The notes beneath the pieces were generated by a model. That model was not told where the DNA came from. It did not search any database and saw only the letters and a program-made list of their open reading frames with translations. Source: Homalodisca vitripennis (lineage: Eukaryota > Arthropoda > Insecta > Hemiptera > Cicadellidae). From it: a stretch of 64,000 nt of DNA. Both the position numbers and the translations under genes were made by a program. Location: the NCBI RefSeq assembly GCF_021130785.1, contig NC_060213.1, positions 98,634,501 to 98,698,500 of the forward strand, written 5' to 3'. Each line of letters starts with the position of its first letter. Within the stretch, counting starts at the first letter, position 1. This document shows positions 34,398 through 46,394 of the stretch, one piece after another.

Positions 34398-35833
34398 ATG
34401 CGTGGCTGGGGTGATAATGTAAGACCGTTTGCAGAAGTAATACATTTATTCAATGCTACTTTTCCTAATAGAGCTCCTATTTCTAAATCCACAGCACAGC
34501 ACAGTACACAGTTGCTCGCTTTGTAGACACTGGTAGTGTTAAGGATCGAGCCAGATCTGGACGACCAAGTTCTGTGACAGACGAAGACGGCTCATTAGAC
34601 ATTCTTCAGTCTTTCATTGAAAATCCAAACGAATCAGTTAGCTCAGCAGGACAATCTCATGGAATTGGTCGTGAATAAGTTCGCAAATTATTAAAGAAGT
34701 CTGGTAACAAAGCATACCGTGTTACCCTGTTGCAGGAACTAAGCGAAGATGATTTTGATCGCCGGATGGAATTCAGTGAAGTTATGATGAATAAAATGGA
34801 CCAAAACCAAATACTTTTAGACGGTATTGTATTCTCATATGAGTCGACTTTTATGTTGAATGGCCATGTTAACAGGCATAACTGTCGGTATTGGGATAAT
34901 GTTAACCCAAACTGGATGAGTGAGTGTCACACACAAAATTCCCAAAAATTAAACGTATGGGCAGGTTGTGGCGTTTGCCACTTTATTTTGTTGGCCGTTG
35001 GACGGGCCGGGAGCTGTTTCCCTACAGCTGGTCGAGTCGTCTGTTTTTTTCCAGTTGGTTTATCTCTATTTCTAGATGTTTCTGTGGAATTCTGCCTGTT
35101 TGATTGGTTCTAGTTTTCAGGTTTCTAGATATCTGGAATTAGGTTTCTTGCTCTCTTCTCTTCTGGCTTCCGTAGGGCGAGGACATCTTCGAGTTTCTGT
35201 GGTCGGAGTTTTATGATCAAAGCTGGCTGCCCGCTCCCTCGACGAACCGGCACGGTGTTTTGGTGTTAATATCGTGGGCCCTACCTTCCAATCAACGTTT
35301 CACGACCTCGTTTAATATTTAGGACCCAGTCGTTCCAAATTCAGTGTACAATTTCGTCGCAAGGTATCATACGTAATTCAATTATAGGACCGATTTTCAA
35401 CGATGGATATTTAAATGCCAACAAGTATCATGATACGCTCCAAAATGAGATTGTTCCTGCTTCACAAGCTACTCTGGGCGCTGACTTCCAAACATGTTTT
35501 TTCCAACAAGACGGAGCACCGCCACACTATGGTGTTCAGGTAAGGCAATACTTAGATGCAGTATTCCCACACCGGTGGATTGGAAGACGTGGTGCGATTG
35601 AGTGGCCGGCTAGTTCCCCTGACCTAGCTCCGCTTGACTACTTCCTATGGGGCTACATCAAGGACAAAGTGTATCGAACTCAGCCTACAGATCTCAACGA
35701 ACTCAGACATAGGATATCACATGAAGCTCAAGCTATTCCACGAGAATACATACAACATGCAGTAGTCGGCTTTTATAACAGGTTAGCACATTGCCAGACG
35801 ACCGATGGTGAACATTTTGAACACCTACTTTGA
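34398..35833 (+). pseudogene. Mariner-type transposase, interrupted
   Basis: DDE/D transposases cut and join the element at TA sites. An ATG at 34398 opens WGDNVRPFAEVIHLFNAT. A frameshift in a CAGCACAG run near 34500 leads to TVARFVDTGSVKDRARSGRP, the N-terminal DNA-binding region. A TAA at 34676 breaks it. The catalytic part continues with LSEDDFDRRMEF (34739-34774). The first catalytic Asp is replaced by Tyr (FSYEST, Tyr codon 34838-34840; relatives have FSDEST). NVWAG ends exactly at the inserted element (34966). The frame resumes in phase at 35366. FQQDGAPPH has the second Asp at 35510 and SPDLAPLDY the third at 35636. The stop is at 35831-35833. It is inactive. Confidence 0.88.
34967..35361. 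mobile_element. Probable solo LTR inside the mariner transposase
   Basis: This 395-bp segment starts TGTGGCG and ends CGTCGCA, the TG...CA form of LTRs. It is flanked by AGGT on both sides (34963-34966 and 35362-35365). Removing it plus one AGGT (399 bp) restores the transposase reading frame without a gap. It is richer in GC than the flanks. A solo LTR left by recombination between the two LTRs of a retrotransposon fits best; 4-bp duplications are common for Gypsy/Ty3 elements. A small non-autonomous DNA element with poor inverted ends (TGTGGCG against TGCGACG) is the alternative. Confidence 0.75.
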
Positions 35834-36027
35834 AAGACTTTCAGTAAGTATTCCCCCCTCTAACAGCTATAGAATTAGTTATTTCTTATGTAATAATGGT
35901 ATTAAACATTTTTTAAACTTTGACCAGTGATATTTTCCGACTGGATCAACCTTTTGAAGTCCGGTTTGCAGCATTGTTTTCAGTTTAAGTAGAAATTGAA
36001 AATTATGTACAACTCAACATAGGCTGT

Positions 36028-36200
36028 CCTTAAAGATTTTCTAATAACCCCCGACGGGCCGTCTCCCAAAGGTGAAATCCGACCACCATGTACACAGAAA
36101 AGTAGCTTACAATTTCCAGTAACGGTAACCCAAATTTGGTTGCGATATCTGTTGTCGTTTAAAAGTTATAAAGTCGTCCTAAGACTTAATGGTGACCCTG
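36028..36200. repeat. Right terminal inverted repeat of the mariner element
   Basis: Inverted partner of 33934-34108. The inner edge is at about AAAGATTTTCTAATAACCCC. Confidence 0.88.
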
Positions 36201-36202
36201 TA

Positions 36203-36967
36203 TATCAACTGTAGTGAAACAATAATTTGTATTAAGTACTAAGGATTTTAAATTTTAGGTTAAGAACATTTTTTTTTTAAATTAACACAATTTGTGTATG
36301 TAAAAGAATTAAAACTCCATTGTACTAAATTATTTCAAATAAAAAAAGTGTTTGTTATATCTAATAAGATATTTGATATTCGACAGAAAAGAATTCTTGG
36401 CTGCATGGCCAGTATAACAGCACAACGGTTAGCCCAACTTCCCAACGTTTCTTGGCAAATACTGATTTCAATAGAAATTATAAATTGAGTTTTTAAAAAT
36501 TATTTTAGAATTTTTAAATAGTTATAGTTTACGATACGTACGAAAATAATACTTTTTGCCAAATTTGGCAATCCCACTCTTGTGATCAAATAATAAAATT
36601 GTATTATTATTATTGAAAATCTGGATAAATTTCTAACGTCACTATACGAATAATGCAAGATAACAATTATTTATAATGATAATATATTTGAATTTAAGAT
36701 ATGTGAGTTTAAAATCTTGTACTTTTTGTTATACTCGTATATTACAAGCAAAACTACTCGTGACAAATGTTCAGGCACAGCAATTTACTGAAAAATACCT
36801 TTAAGCATTCAGTTTAAAGTTATTTAAGTCACAAATATTTCAGAAAAACTATTCAAGGTACTCTATTTTAAGGCATAACTATTCAAGGCACACCAGTTTA
36901 AAGTATACTTATTCGATAAAAAATAGGAGTAACTAAACATTTTGTAATCTGATTATCTGTCCCAAGA
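36203..36967. other. AT-rich non-coding stretch
   Basis: Between the mariner and the next alignable block of repeat family 2. Nothing recognised. Confidence 0.55.
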
Positions 36968-37650
36968 AAGTTACATCAAATTATCTCATCCATCCTCCTA
37001 AAACTGTTCATGAGAGATTTTAGATAATTAATCTTCTATTGGTTTAATAATTAGGTATTCTATTGAGATATATATATTGTTTAGATTATTTTGTAATATA
37101 AAACCATTGTTTTGTAATGATATTATGTGAACTGGAAATAAAAAAAACAGTATCAATCAGCAGCCTTGTAAAATGTAAATCAAACTCCTAAAGGTGTTTG
37201 TTTCTATAATAATTTTTACAAAATTACAATAGTAAAAAGGGATTTACATTTAGAACTTTTTAATTTAAAACCACTTTGTCTAAGACCACTTTAATGACGC
37301 TCTTCCAAATGAAAAGAAATGTAATACTCGTATACTAAATATAGAGCCAAAGTGGCTTAGAGTTTATGGAGTGTAGAACACGAGCAGCTGTGTAAAGTGT
37401 ATTACTCGAATAATAAAATTAGTTCATGCCATCTAAGTATTCCTTACTCTACTCAAAACTCTTTCTTGTAACAGTTATGAAAATAATCAATAAAACAAAG
37501 TTTAAAATACTACAGAAAGGCAACTACTATTAGTGGAGCTGTCATTCACCTCTATTCTGGTCCAGAATGTAATATTGGAATGGTCAAAATATTGCTAAAA
37601 TGTTCTCCGTCTGTGTACTATTAGAAATATTTACTTTGCATATTTACTTC

Positions 37651-39399
37651 GTTGTTTAGCTGTTTAGCTGTCAAAACGAAACCACACAGGAGTTTTTCAT
37701 GGCAAACAGAGAAAGTATATCCATAATGTAGCATTATTATCATTGGTCTAAGTAACCTCGGCTATCTCTGTGTTTAATATATTGTTGTTCTTCAAGATTC
37801 CTATAGGCGGTTGCTACAAGTTACTTCCTGGATATAAAAACGTGGCTGCTGAGAAATGGGATGTTATCATCTAGCCACAGCGATGGCCTCTCACCAACGT
37901 ATTCGTCAACAGTAACTCATCACTATGTTAAATTCTACATCACCGAACTTGAGGGTGTGTATGCAGCTAAAGCAGTATCACACGACGCAGTCACTATTTT
38001 TAACCCTAGGCTTGGGGTTGAAAACCAATGAAAAACACATTATGATAAATTTAATAATACCATCGGTCTTATGTTGACCAGATGATATGAGCAGAAAGTC
38101 CAAACATCGTCAACTATTGCAGCCACTGTAATTCCTCAGCTGGATAATGTTACTTTCGTCTTTGCGCTCCATCTGTCGCTCATACAAACTCCTAAGCGGA
38201 GATTGCCTCAAATTTGATGTTGTCGATGTCCAGAGTATAACAGTAATTTTAAAGAAGGCCCATCCAGGTTCAAAATTGATACATTTTCATAATTAATGGA
38301 AAATATTTATATACCATAAGATTTATTCTAATACTTATTAATATTACTTTGATGAAGCATCTTCATGTACGAATAATAGCTTCAACACAGTTTATCCTTC
38401 CTGAAAATTGAATAGACTCGGCTCCAAAAATAAAAAACCCAGCAAATTCAATTTTTATCGTTCAAAAACTTTTTTTGAAACAATATCATAGACTTCTTAT
38501 TCGGAATAAAATGCTTTTTTCCATGTTTAAATTTCTAATAAATACATTTTTTCGTAAACTCCCCCGAAAGTGTGTGTTAAAAAAAATGCTCAGAAATCTA
38601 AATCAGCTGTTCTTTCCTTAATCTATCTTGTAGGCACATCAAGTCTGTTCAATAGATTCCAATAACTATTGAATTCAAGTAAAAAATTAGTTTAGTACAT
38701 CTTCACACCCCAGTTAAGTAAGGAAGAACCTTATGCCTTTGTCAATGCGGTTAAGGTAAAATAAAAGCGGTACAGAATATTGAAACTCTTATACACCTAA
38801 AAAAATATTTTTATTACATAATATTACTATTGTTTAATATTTTTAGAAAGTTAAAATAGAACTATTAATGATGCAACACTGTTTTGCTCCTAAGTAACTA
38901 ATGCTTAGAGGAAGTTCTATTCAACTGTCACAGAACTCTCCATTAGAGCACAAGTGAATACATGAGATATCACTGTAGATCTTGTGTCTGATGTTAACAC
39001 ATTGAGATAGAGAGACTTGCATCATGGAAGTACAATAGGAGCAAAGATCATCGCAGAAACTAATGGCTGAGAGATGCAAACTAATTAATTACTGATAGTT
39101 CTCTACAACTATCACCTGATTGATTTATATCTTAGAGAAAATATTACTCTTTTAGTTTAGTTGGTTACTTATTGTTTACAAGATGATTTACGTGTTTGAG
39201 ACATGGAAGTTATTATAATAATGTAAATATAATAATGTAAACACATTTGTTATAATTGTAAATAAATAAGGTAATAACTGTTATGAAATGTATAGTGATA
39301 CTCAAGCAAACCAAAGTTTCTATGCCTTTTCAGCAACAAAAACACATTGGAATCAAAGAAAATTAAAATCACACTGAAAAATTTCACTTAAACGTAAAA
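37651..39399. other. Non-coding stretch
   Basis: A somewhat GC-richer part (about 37790-38230) has no reading frame or domain I can assign. The remainder is AT-rich. A 15-bp direct duplication (ATAATAATGTAAA-type) lies near 39217-39241. Confidence 0.5.
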
Positions 39400-39545
39400 G
39401 AATTGGCTGAGCGGTAGCAAAGCCTTTTACTCCGGTGCTGTAATTTTTATTTTAGTTTTTCCATCTGCCTATCTGTCCGCATGATATCTTGATTATGAAG
39501 CGACCTTTAGTCTTCTAGGCAACACCGAGGTTGGAAATGTGATTT
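39400..39545 (+). repeat. SINE-like fragment
   Basis: TTGGCTGAGCGGTAGCAAAGC (from 39402; one base cut from each end gives the A-box-like TGGCTGAGCGGTAG) is followed by a CTGTCCGCATGATATCTTGA word at about 39474. The same pair, in the same order and at similar spacing, occurs in repeat family 1 copy A (716 and 768). A tRNA-derived origin is suggested by the A-box-like word, but no B-box is visible. Confidence 0.45.
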
Positions 39546-42119
39546 TGCAGATCGTTTGTAAAAATTTTAATATTGTAAAAAAGAAAATGGAAATTGCAGG
39601 ATAAATCTTTGTATAAATGTGAGCATTTGGAATTTTCACAGGTTATATTATAGCCTAACAAAGGTATTCTTATGGAATAGTTTATAGCTACTAGAAATAG
39701 CTATACAAACTCGGCGAAGCCTATTACGCAACACATGGTCTGGCTTACTCGTTCCTTGTTATTTAAATACAAACAGTATATAATTTGCATTATACAAAAA
39801 CTGTATTTTTCCACGAATAATGTACATATGTATGAGGTGAAAAAGCGTTATATAAAAAAAATCTGTACTGTCATGAGTTGTTGTCCCGTGTAACATTTTA
39901 GACATGCTCGGACAATAATCCTGTGATAACTATCCATTATATGTCCTTCCGCTCGTAAGAGATTCTAACCCTAACCAGAAAACACACGGTAGGTTATTTT
40001 TACGTAAAATTATATAAGAGAAATTATATAATACGGTTATGTGTAGTACAAGAAGCGAGAAAGCAGTTGTATACTGAACTTATTAGTTGATGTATAAGTA
40101 CTGTTTGAACTAGATAACAAAGCTAACATAGTACTTCGTGGTTTTTCATGATGTGGATGCGACTATGTAATGTGAAAATATCATAGAAATTGCTAAAATT
40201 GATTTCAGTAAGTTATAGTTTTGTTTCCCAATCATTCAAATTATTAGGTCACTGAAATATTACATTAATGCGTGATCTGTTCTTATAAATATAGTGCTTA
40301 GAATTTGTAAACTAAACTATGAAATATCTTAAATAAGGTGGCGTTAGTCCCTTTAAAAATCTTTTTAATGGCCAAAGCAATCTTTACATAAGGGATCATT
40401 CCACACACATAACAATGAAGCACCATAACGTTGATTAATCCCATGACACCAATGTCAAAGCGTAACTTTCACTTCAAACTCACAGTTAGATACATCCAGT
40501 AAATTAAAGTTAAAACCTAATTACCCTTCAGGACTCTGTATAGTGCTTTTGAAGTAATCCCCTGGCAACATTACAGTATCCTAAGCCTTAGATATATAAA
40601 TTTAAAGTTAACACAAATGTTTCTATTCTGCCTTAAATAAATTTAAATTCGCGAGTAAATTGGTTTGTGGTGTAATAATGCACTATGAGTCATGTTCAGA
40701 ATCTTGATGGTCATCTTTTTCTATACAAATAGGTATTTACAAAAGACAACAATCAAACACGATTGTTGTGCTACTTACATGATAATTGCTAATAAAGATG
40801 TTACAACCCCCCCCACGCACACAAACACACATATAGATACAAGAACAAACATCACTAAGCTTTGAGAAATTTTGGAACGTAACTTATACTCGTCTACATC
40901 CATCATATACAAACAAATGGGAAATATAACAATAAAATTATCATAATAATATTTTGGTTAATTTTAAATAAAACACGAGTACATGTACGCCCATTCAGTT
41001 ACAGATCCCTGTTTCTATATTCAAATACTTTGACGTTTTTACTGTTTACTTTTAGTTCTCTAATCTACCTCTCATCTTAAAACTTTGCCAGAATCGCAAT
41101 GTCGTTATGACATTTAAAAAGCGGTCGTATTTACGGGAAAATGTTATAAAGAAAGAAGCATTATCTTCAAAACTTTATGAGAGTAATAAGTACACTTATA
41201 TATAACATCTGAGTGTATTGTCTACTGTTTCAAAATATAGCTGGAAACTACGAATAGTAATTTTTTTTTTATTTTTACCGTTGATATCACGCATCAAAAA
41301 ATACAATAGAACAATAAAAACATTGCAATATAAAATCTTATAAATAGAAATCAATCTATAAATATGTGTTACTTAGCCCTAATCTTAGGAATGGTTGGAC
41401 CAATTTGGCTAATTTTTTTAAAACTATTCTTTGGAGTATATTGAAACTTTTAATGATTTAAAAATTGTTAGAATATTTTTGGATGAAAAAATTAATCGTA
41501 ATATTTACAAAACATAGTCTAAATTCAGCTGAAATTAAACAAGTGATGACTGTTCGTACTGTAGTAATTTCAGCTTAAAAAAAGAAAAACAACTTTTTTA
41601 CTTAAGTTTTTAGAAACTATTAAATACACAGTGTGCTCCATCATTAATGTAATACTAATTGCTAAGATTAAGTTAAAATCCTATTCTTACTAAAAATTAT
41701 ACGAATGACGAATTTTAAACATTCATTGAAATAACTATTTATATAATTCGCATACGAGCAGTTACCCACGACTTTGTTCAGAGTTTCCTGTTGAAAAAAA
41801 AAACGGCGAGACTGTAATTAGTAAAATCTTTTTATATGGTATTGTACCGAATGACGATAACACAGGGGGGTGGTGACTTTTGAGGTCGTAATAATAAATA
41901 CTCGAATTGCAAAGTTTACTTATAAGTTCAATTTAATTTGTGAAACTTACAAGCACCACTTTTAGATGGTAAAGGAAATGTATGTAATGCCACGTTGCTG
42001 CCATTTAGAATATAAGAATTCAAAAAATGTATATTTTATAGGTGGGCCTAAAATATCCAATGTTCTCTGGAATTATGCCTACGATGTTTTACTTTATAAA
42101 ACATTAAGATTTTACTTCC
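39546..42119. other. AT-rich non-coding stretch
   Basis: No assignable feature. A run of eight C (40807-40814) precedes a short CACAAACACAC region. Confidence 0.55.
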
Positions 42120-42370
42120 CTTCGCAATGTGTAGACTCACAACCCGGGTGTCGGCGTCTTGGCACGAGACAATGGCGCTGTAGTCTAAGAAGGGTTATTT
42201 CTAGTCGGTGGTTACTAGAAGATGAGTAGAAGTTATGAAACTGGTAGCCATCTACTCAAATAATATGTGCCCTGTGAGCCGTGAGACACGTGGGACACGT
42301 AAACTCGCTGACAAAGCGCGCGAGGTCTGCTCGGTCACATAGTTGGGCTGCTACAAAGGAAAGGGTTAGA
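42120..42370. other. GC-richer island of unknown nature
   Basis: Words such as ACAACCCGGGTGTCGGCGTC and AAAGCGCGCGAGGTCTGC stand out in otherwise AT-rich DNA. An 87-codon plus-strand ORF (41966-42229) overlaps it but resembles nothing I know. CpG is frequent here. A transposon fragment, a promoter-like segment or an exon are all possible; none is supported. Confidence 0.35.
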
Positions 42371-42964
42371 AGAAAATATTCATACGCGTGCCAATTAGGT
42401 AGTTACTCCGCCCAATAATTTAGTTCCGGAACATTGGATAATAATATTATTAAATTATACTGGCTGACTAGGTTGTGAAATTTACATTATATGAAATATA
42501 ATTAACTAATTAACGGTACAGTATTCTAAACACTCCTGAGATGATTGATAAACACTTAAAGCTATTCTAATCTCCTGATAAATTTTTGATTTTAGTTTAA
42601 AGAAAATGTTTTAGGGCCCTGAAGTCGTAGGGTATAATAGGTTTTATGTGATTCGAATTTCCCTCAATACATTACTTATAATTACAAAGTTACACAGTTC
42701 TCATATTGTCTGAGGAAAGTTTTACCTTCAGGGAATATGCATCACTTCTATAGCAACTGTCTAGTTGATATTCTTTTTATTTAGGAGTAATAATTAATTA
42801 TTTTGATCTATATACTGATATATTCCCTACTACAATTTTAAATATGAAATGAGAAGTTCTCCATAAGTTTTTTATGCTTGGTCCTGTTTGCATAAAATAA
42901 TTTAATGAAAATCTAATTTTAACACTAGTTATGATACTTATAATAAACTATTGCAACTTTATTT
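42371..42964. other. AT-rich non-coding stretch
   Basis: Nothing recognised. Confidence 0.6.
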
Positions 42965-44560
42965 ATGAATAGCAAATCCTTTAAAAAAATATTAGAATCT
43001 GTGCAATCGAGAACGAATTTCATCATATATAAGCAATTTCAAAGCAATACAATTCTATTCACTGTTATTGAATGTTTCTCAGCGATCCTCTTTGAAGCTT
43101 AAAAAAGATTCAATAGCAATTATTGAAAGTATGATATATAATTATTATATAATTTTACTATATGAGTCCATTATTTAAAAAAGGCAATGTAGAAATAGTA
43201 TAATTATGTATGTTCGCAAACCATTGTAAAAATTCTGGTTATTTTCGACTGCAAATTTGAGAAATAGAGCATTAATAGGTAGGACAGTTGAAAAAAAACA
43301 CTATCATATTAATTTTTATAAGAGAGCTGTTAGGATTAAACAATAAACTGTCATTCAAAATATTTCAAAGATTTTAAAAATAAAATGAATAATTTTAATT
43401 AATACGTATGTAATTAAAAACTTCTGTATTTTAATTTAACAGATAGAAATATTTTTTTCTGGTTAGTATTCTAGATACATGATTCATTTGATTAAAAATG
43501 TCCTCTTTTATAAAGAATGATTAGGGACCATCAGGAATATCCTAAATCTAACCTAGTTGCTTGAAATAGAAAAAAACCTTAGTGTAATGTTTCACGTACT
43601 TAACGGGGTTTGTTATCAGCGTGTTGTCTAGTCGTGGTTTAAACCACAACAACCCCTAATGATGTTGACGCACCCTCATATGAGTTGGATCATTAGTTTG
43701 GTTTCTCCACAAACGTTTTAATCATACCAACTAAAATACCGTCTGCCAATAGATAGTTTTAATTGTCCATTACAGTGATTATTTTAGTATAAGTATAACA
43801 AATCAACTGATATATTTCAACTACTAGCGTGTTCTTTTTCTAACAAATCAAATGTACTACTCTTTTTACTATAATGTACAATACATAGTTTGAAAATTGT
43901 CAAGTATATTAAAATTAAAATTAACATTATTACTTTTTTTAGTTACATATTGCCATATTTAGCAATATAATTTACAATACGTCCATATGGGTTTGTGTAT
44001 CCTTTCCAAACTTTCTGATACTTAACCCAAATTAATTGTAAAAGATTTTGAACTGTTTACGCAGTGTATTGTAAATACAAGGACAGTAAAGTTGACAAAC
44101 GTTATCTCTACAATTAATGTTTTTTAACGAATTGGAGTCTTTAAACATATATCACGCTTCTTTAAGTTTTATATCAAGTATAGTACAATTAATATTATTA
44201 CACGTTTATTAATATTTACATCAAACACTATAAAAACTTACAATATATTTTTATTTGCTTTTTTTTGTAGTACTAACACAATTGTCCGATATTTCACCCT
44301 AAAGTAGTTTTTAAATAAAGTGTTTACGCAGTATACCTACAGTAAACATTTGGCGTATTTGTATATGACACGACTTAATATTTTGTATCAATAAAAAAAC
44401 TGCAAACTGTGTTATATTTTGCCTTAACTAATTGGAAAATAAATCGACACGTTCACGCAGTATGTTGCCAGTGTCAGATTCTCACTATATTAATCACCAC
44501 AATTACGGTTATATCACGATTGCTGTCTCCGGACAATTAGGGCTAGACTTTTCAGTTTCC
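42965..44560. repeat. Dispersed repeat family 3, copy 1
   Basis: Three blocks align in order and in the same orientation with 49395-52095. They are about 42965-43100 with 49395-49550 (CAAAGCAATA, CAGCG.TCCTCTTTG), 43612-43785 with 51041-51243 (CCCCTAATGATGTTGA, GAGTTGGATCATTA), and 44495-44555 with 52028-52085 (ATCACGATTGCT, GGACAA.TAGGG). It contains the perfect palindrome GTGGTTTAAACCAC (43634-43647) and an inverted pair CTAATGAT/ATCATTAG around the palindrome CTCATATGAG. No protein was recognised. Confidence 0.7.
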
Positions 44561-45899
44561 TTCATTAGTATTACAATGCTTTAGTCAACAGTTTCATATT
44601 ATGAACTTTGTAAAAATTCATATACTCTAATATATTCTATAATACAGATTATTTTAAGTAAGTAAAGTTATATAATACCTAAAAATGTGCTTAAAATACT
44701 GAAATATGTGTAATCATCATGAAGGGAAATTTGGACGTGATGACTAGTCTTCCACTTGTCATTGCCACGCTGAGTCAACGATTCAAGCTCATCTCCGTGT
44801 AATAAACCCTTTAATGCTTTTAATGTACTCCTTATGGTAATTATACCTCACGGGAACAAGCAGGGGCTAACATTTGCCGACGTTCTAGAAGGATTAGGCT
44901 TACGTTTAGCCAAAGAGCTGTAACATTAATACTTAGTGTTTATTGAGGTGTTATTTTAGACTATGTTTACGCTAAACTATGTTTTAAGTGTACACACAAA
45001 AGAGCCTCCTCATAAGAGATACTGGAAAAAGTAAGCACAGGTCAATTTATAAACAATTTAATTCGTGGATATAACAAAACAATTTAAGAAAGGAAATTAT
45101 TTCCATACTAAACTGATAGCACTGCCTGAATACTACTTCTACGTTGTTCCAGCCACTATTTTAATAGCTAGGGATAGTTCGAATTAAATAGGGGGGATGG
45201 GGTAGGTTAGGGATTAGTAGTAATTATTACTAGTATAATGTAATAAGCAAGAAGTCCATCTCAAATTCTTTTTCCAGAGAGGTCACTGAGGGATTTATAT
45301 GACTAAGACATAACGCCTTAGAATATTAGGAATTTCCTTGTGCAAATAACCACCGCGGTAGATAAGGTTCCTAGTTTTATAAAAAATATATTTATTGATG
45401 CCAGAGATTGTAGAGAAAATTCAAGGCACTGCTAATGTTCGATTAAAATTTATCATGATTCTTACTTTTTAATGCAGATGTACAACCTTAAATATAAACG
45501 TCACTTTATCATTAATTCTATTGGATTAGCCTTTAGAAAACAAAAGAATACAATTTCTTTGTAAGGTTTGCTTCGCAATGAAGATAAACTAATAGAAATG
45601 AAAGTCATTATAATAAAATGAATTATTTTGAATTTCCACGTCTATATTTCTCGTTGACAATGAAATTTACGTTCCTTGTCATAGAGTAAGTTCCTGTAGT
45701 TGTTTAGTAATTTTTATCTTGATGGAAAGATCACAATAGTTATATATAAGGAGGCTTAAACATAATTTAATTAAAAAAAAACGTCAATTACAATTAAATA
45801 TTATTGCAACCGCTTTATTTAATATTTAACATTAAGAAATTTCTGTTTAGTTTTCATTAAAATTTGTATGTAAATTTATATGGGAAACATAAATTTAAA
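44561..45899. other. AT-rich non-coding stretch
   Basis: No assignable gene. A GGGGGGATGGGGTAGG patch lies near 45191. Confidence 0.55.
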
Positions 45900-46300
45900 G
45901 CATTATATTTAAAAAAATATAATAATAGTAACAAATTAACAATACGTTTCGAGATCTGCAATCTGATCTCTTCTTCAGGTAAAGAACTAACCTAATACAT
46001 AATATTACAAACTAGGTTAAAATAAACAAATCTTACCAAAGCGTTGTGGCACGCCTAAGTCAGGAATCACAACCTACATGTTGTTTGTCAACTTCACTAA
46101 CTCTATAAACATGCACTCAATAAAAAACTATACAAAACACTAATCATTAAAACTGAACTATGCAATACAGGTCACAATACGTCTTCATTCGTCTACTAAC
46201 CACCTACGACTGACCAAAGGGGCTAGCCAATGGTAATCGTGACGGCAGACTAAAACAAGATGGCGGAAATAAAAAGGAAGGAGGACAGGAATCTTATTTT
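45900..46300 (-). mobile_element. Candidate retroelement 3' region, possibly Penelope-like
   Basis: On the minus strand a GC-richer segment (from CCGCCATCTTGTTTTAGTC at about 46264) runs to CTGAAGAAGAGATCAGATTG and CAGATCTCGAAACG (about 45978-45946), then into AT-rich sequence. Hairpin-capable GAGATC...GATCTC words (an imperfect fold) followed by CGAAACG are often seen near the 3' ends of Penelope-like elements in animals. I cannot confirm this without a search, and no coding domain is present. Confidence 0.35.
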
Positions 46301-46394
46301 CATCCGTTTGTTTTCAAGTTGTTCTCAGATAAAAATTGAAAGCAGGAAATCAGTTAGGAAATGTGATTGTTGACAGGTCCTGAAATGTCCTGAT

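Larger units (their letters stand above)
33934..36200 (+). mobile_element. Mariner-type DNA transposon (DD41D) with ~170-bp inverted repeats
   Basis: The ends CAGGGTGAC (33934) and GTCACCCTG-type (to 36200) are flanked by TA on both sides (33932-33933 and 36201-36202), the IS630-Tc1-mariner target. The left ~175 bp and the inverted right ~173 bp (36028-36200) align closely, including GGAAATTGTAAGCTACTTTT and AAAGGTGAAAT-type words. Between them lies a transposase remnant interrupted by a 395-bp insertion. Without that insertion and its target duplicate the element is 1868 bp. The spacing of 41 residues between the second and third catalytic Asp recalls the rosa-like DD41D mariner group. Family placement is from this spacing only. 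Confidence 0.88.
33546..37650. repeat. Dispersed repeat family 2, copy split by transposon insertions
   Basis: Left part 33546-33835 and right parts around 36968-36988 and 37495-37650 align in order with 6666-7365. The intervening DNA contains the mariner element 33934-36200 plus about 750 bp of AT-rich sequence (36203-36960) and a longer spacer (36990-37495 against 7045-7200). The mariner explains most of the extra length. The rest may be indels or further unknown insertions. Confidence 0.7.

Noticed and set aside
34730..35113. 127-codon ORF with a hydrophobic C-terminus as a distinct gene.
   Set aside because: It is a chimera: transposase up to 34966, then translated solo-LTR sequence.
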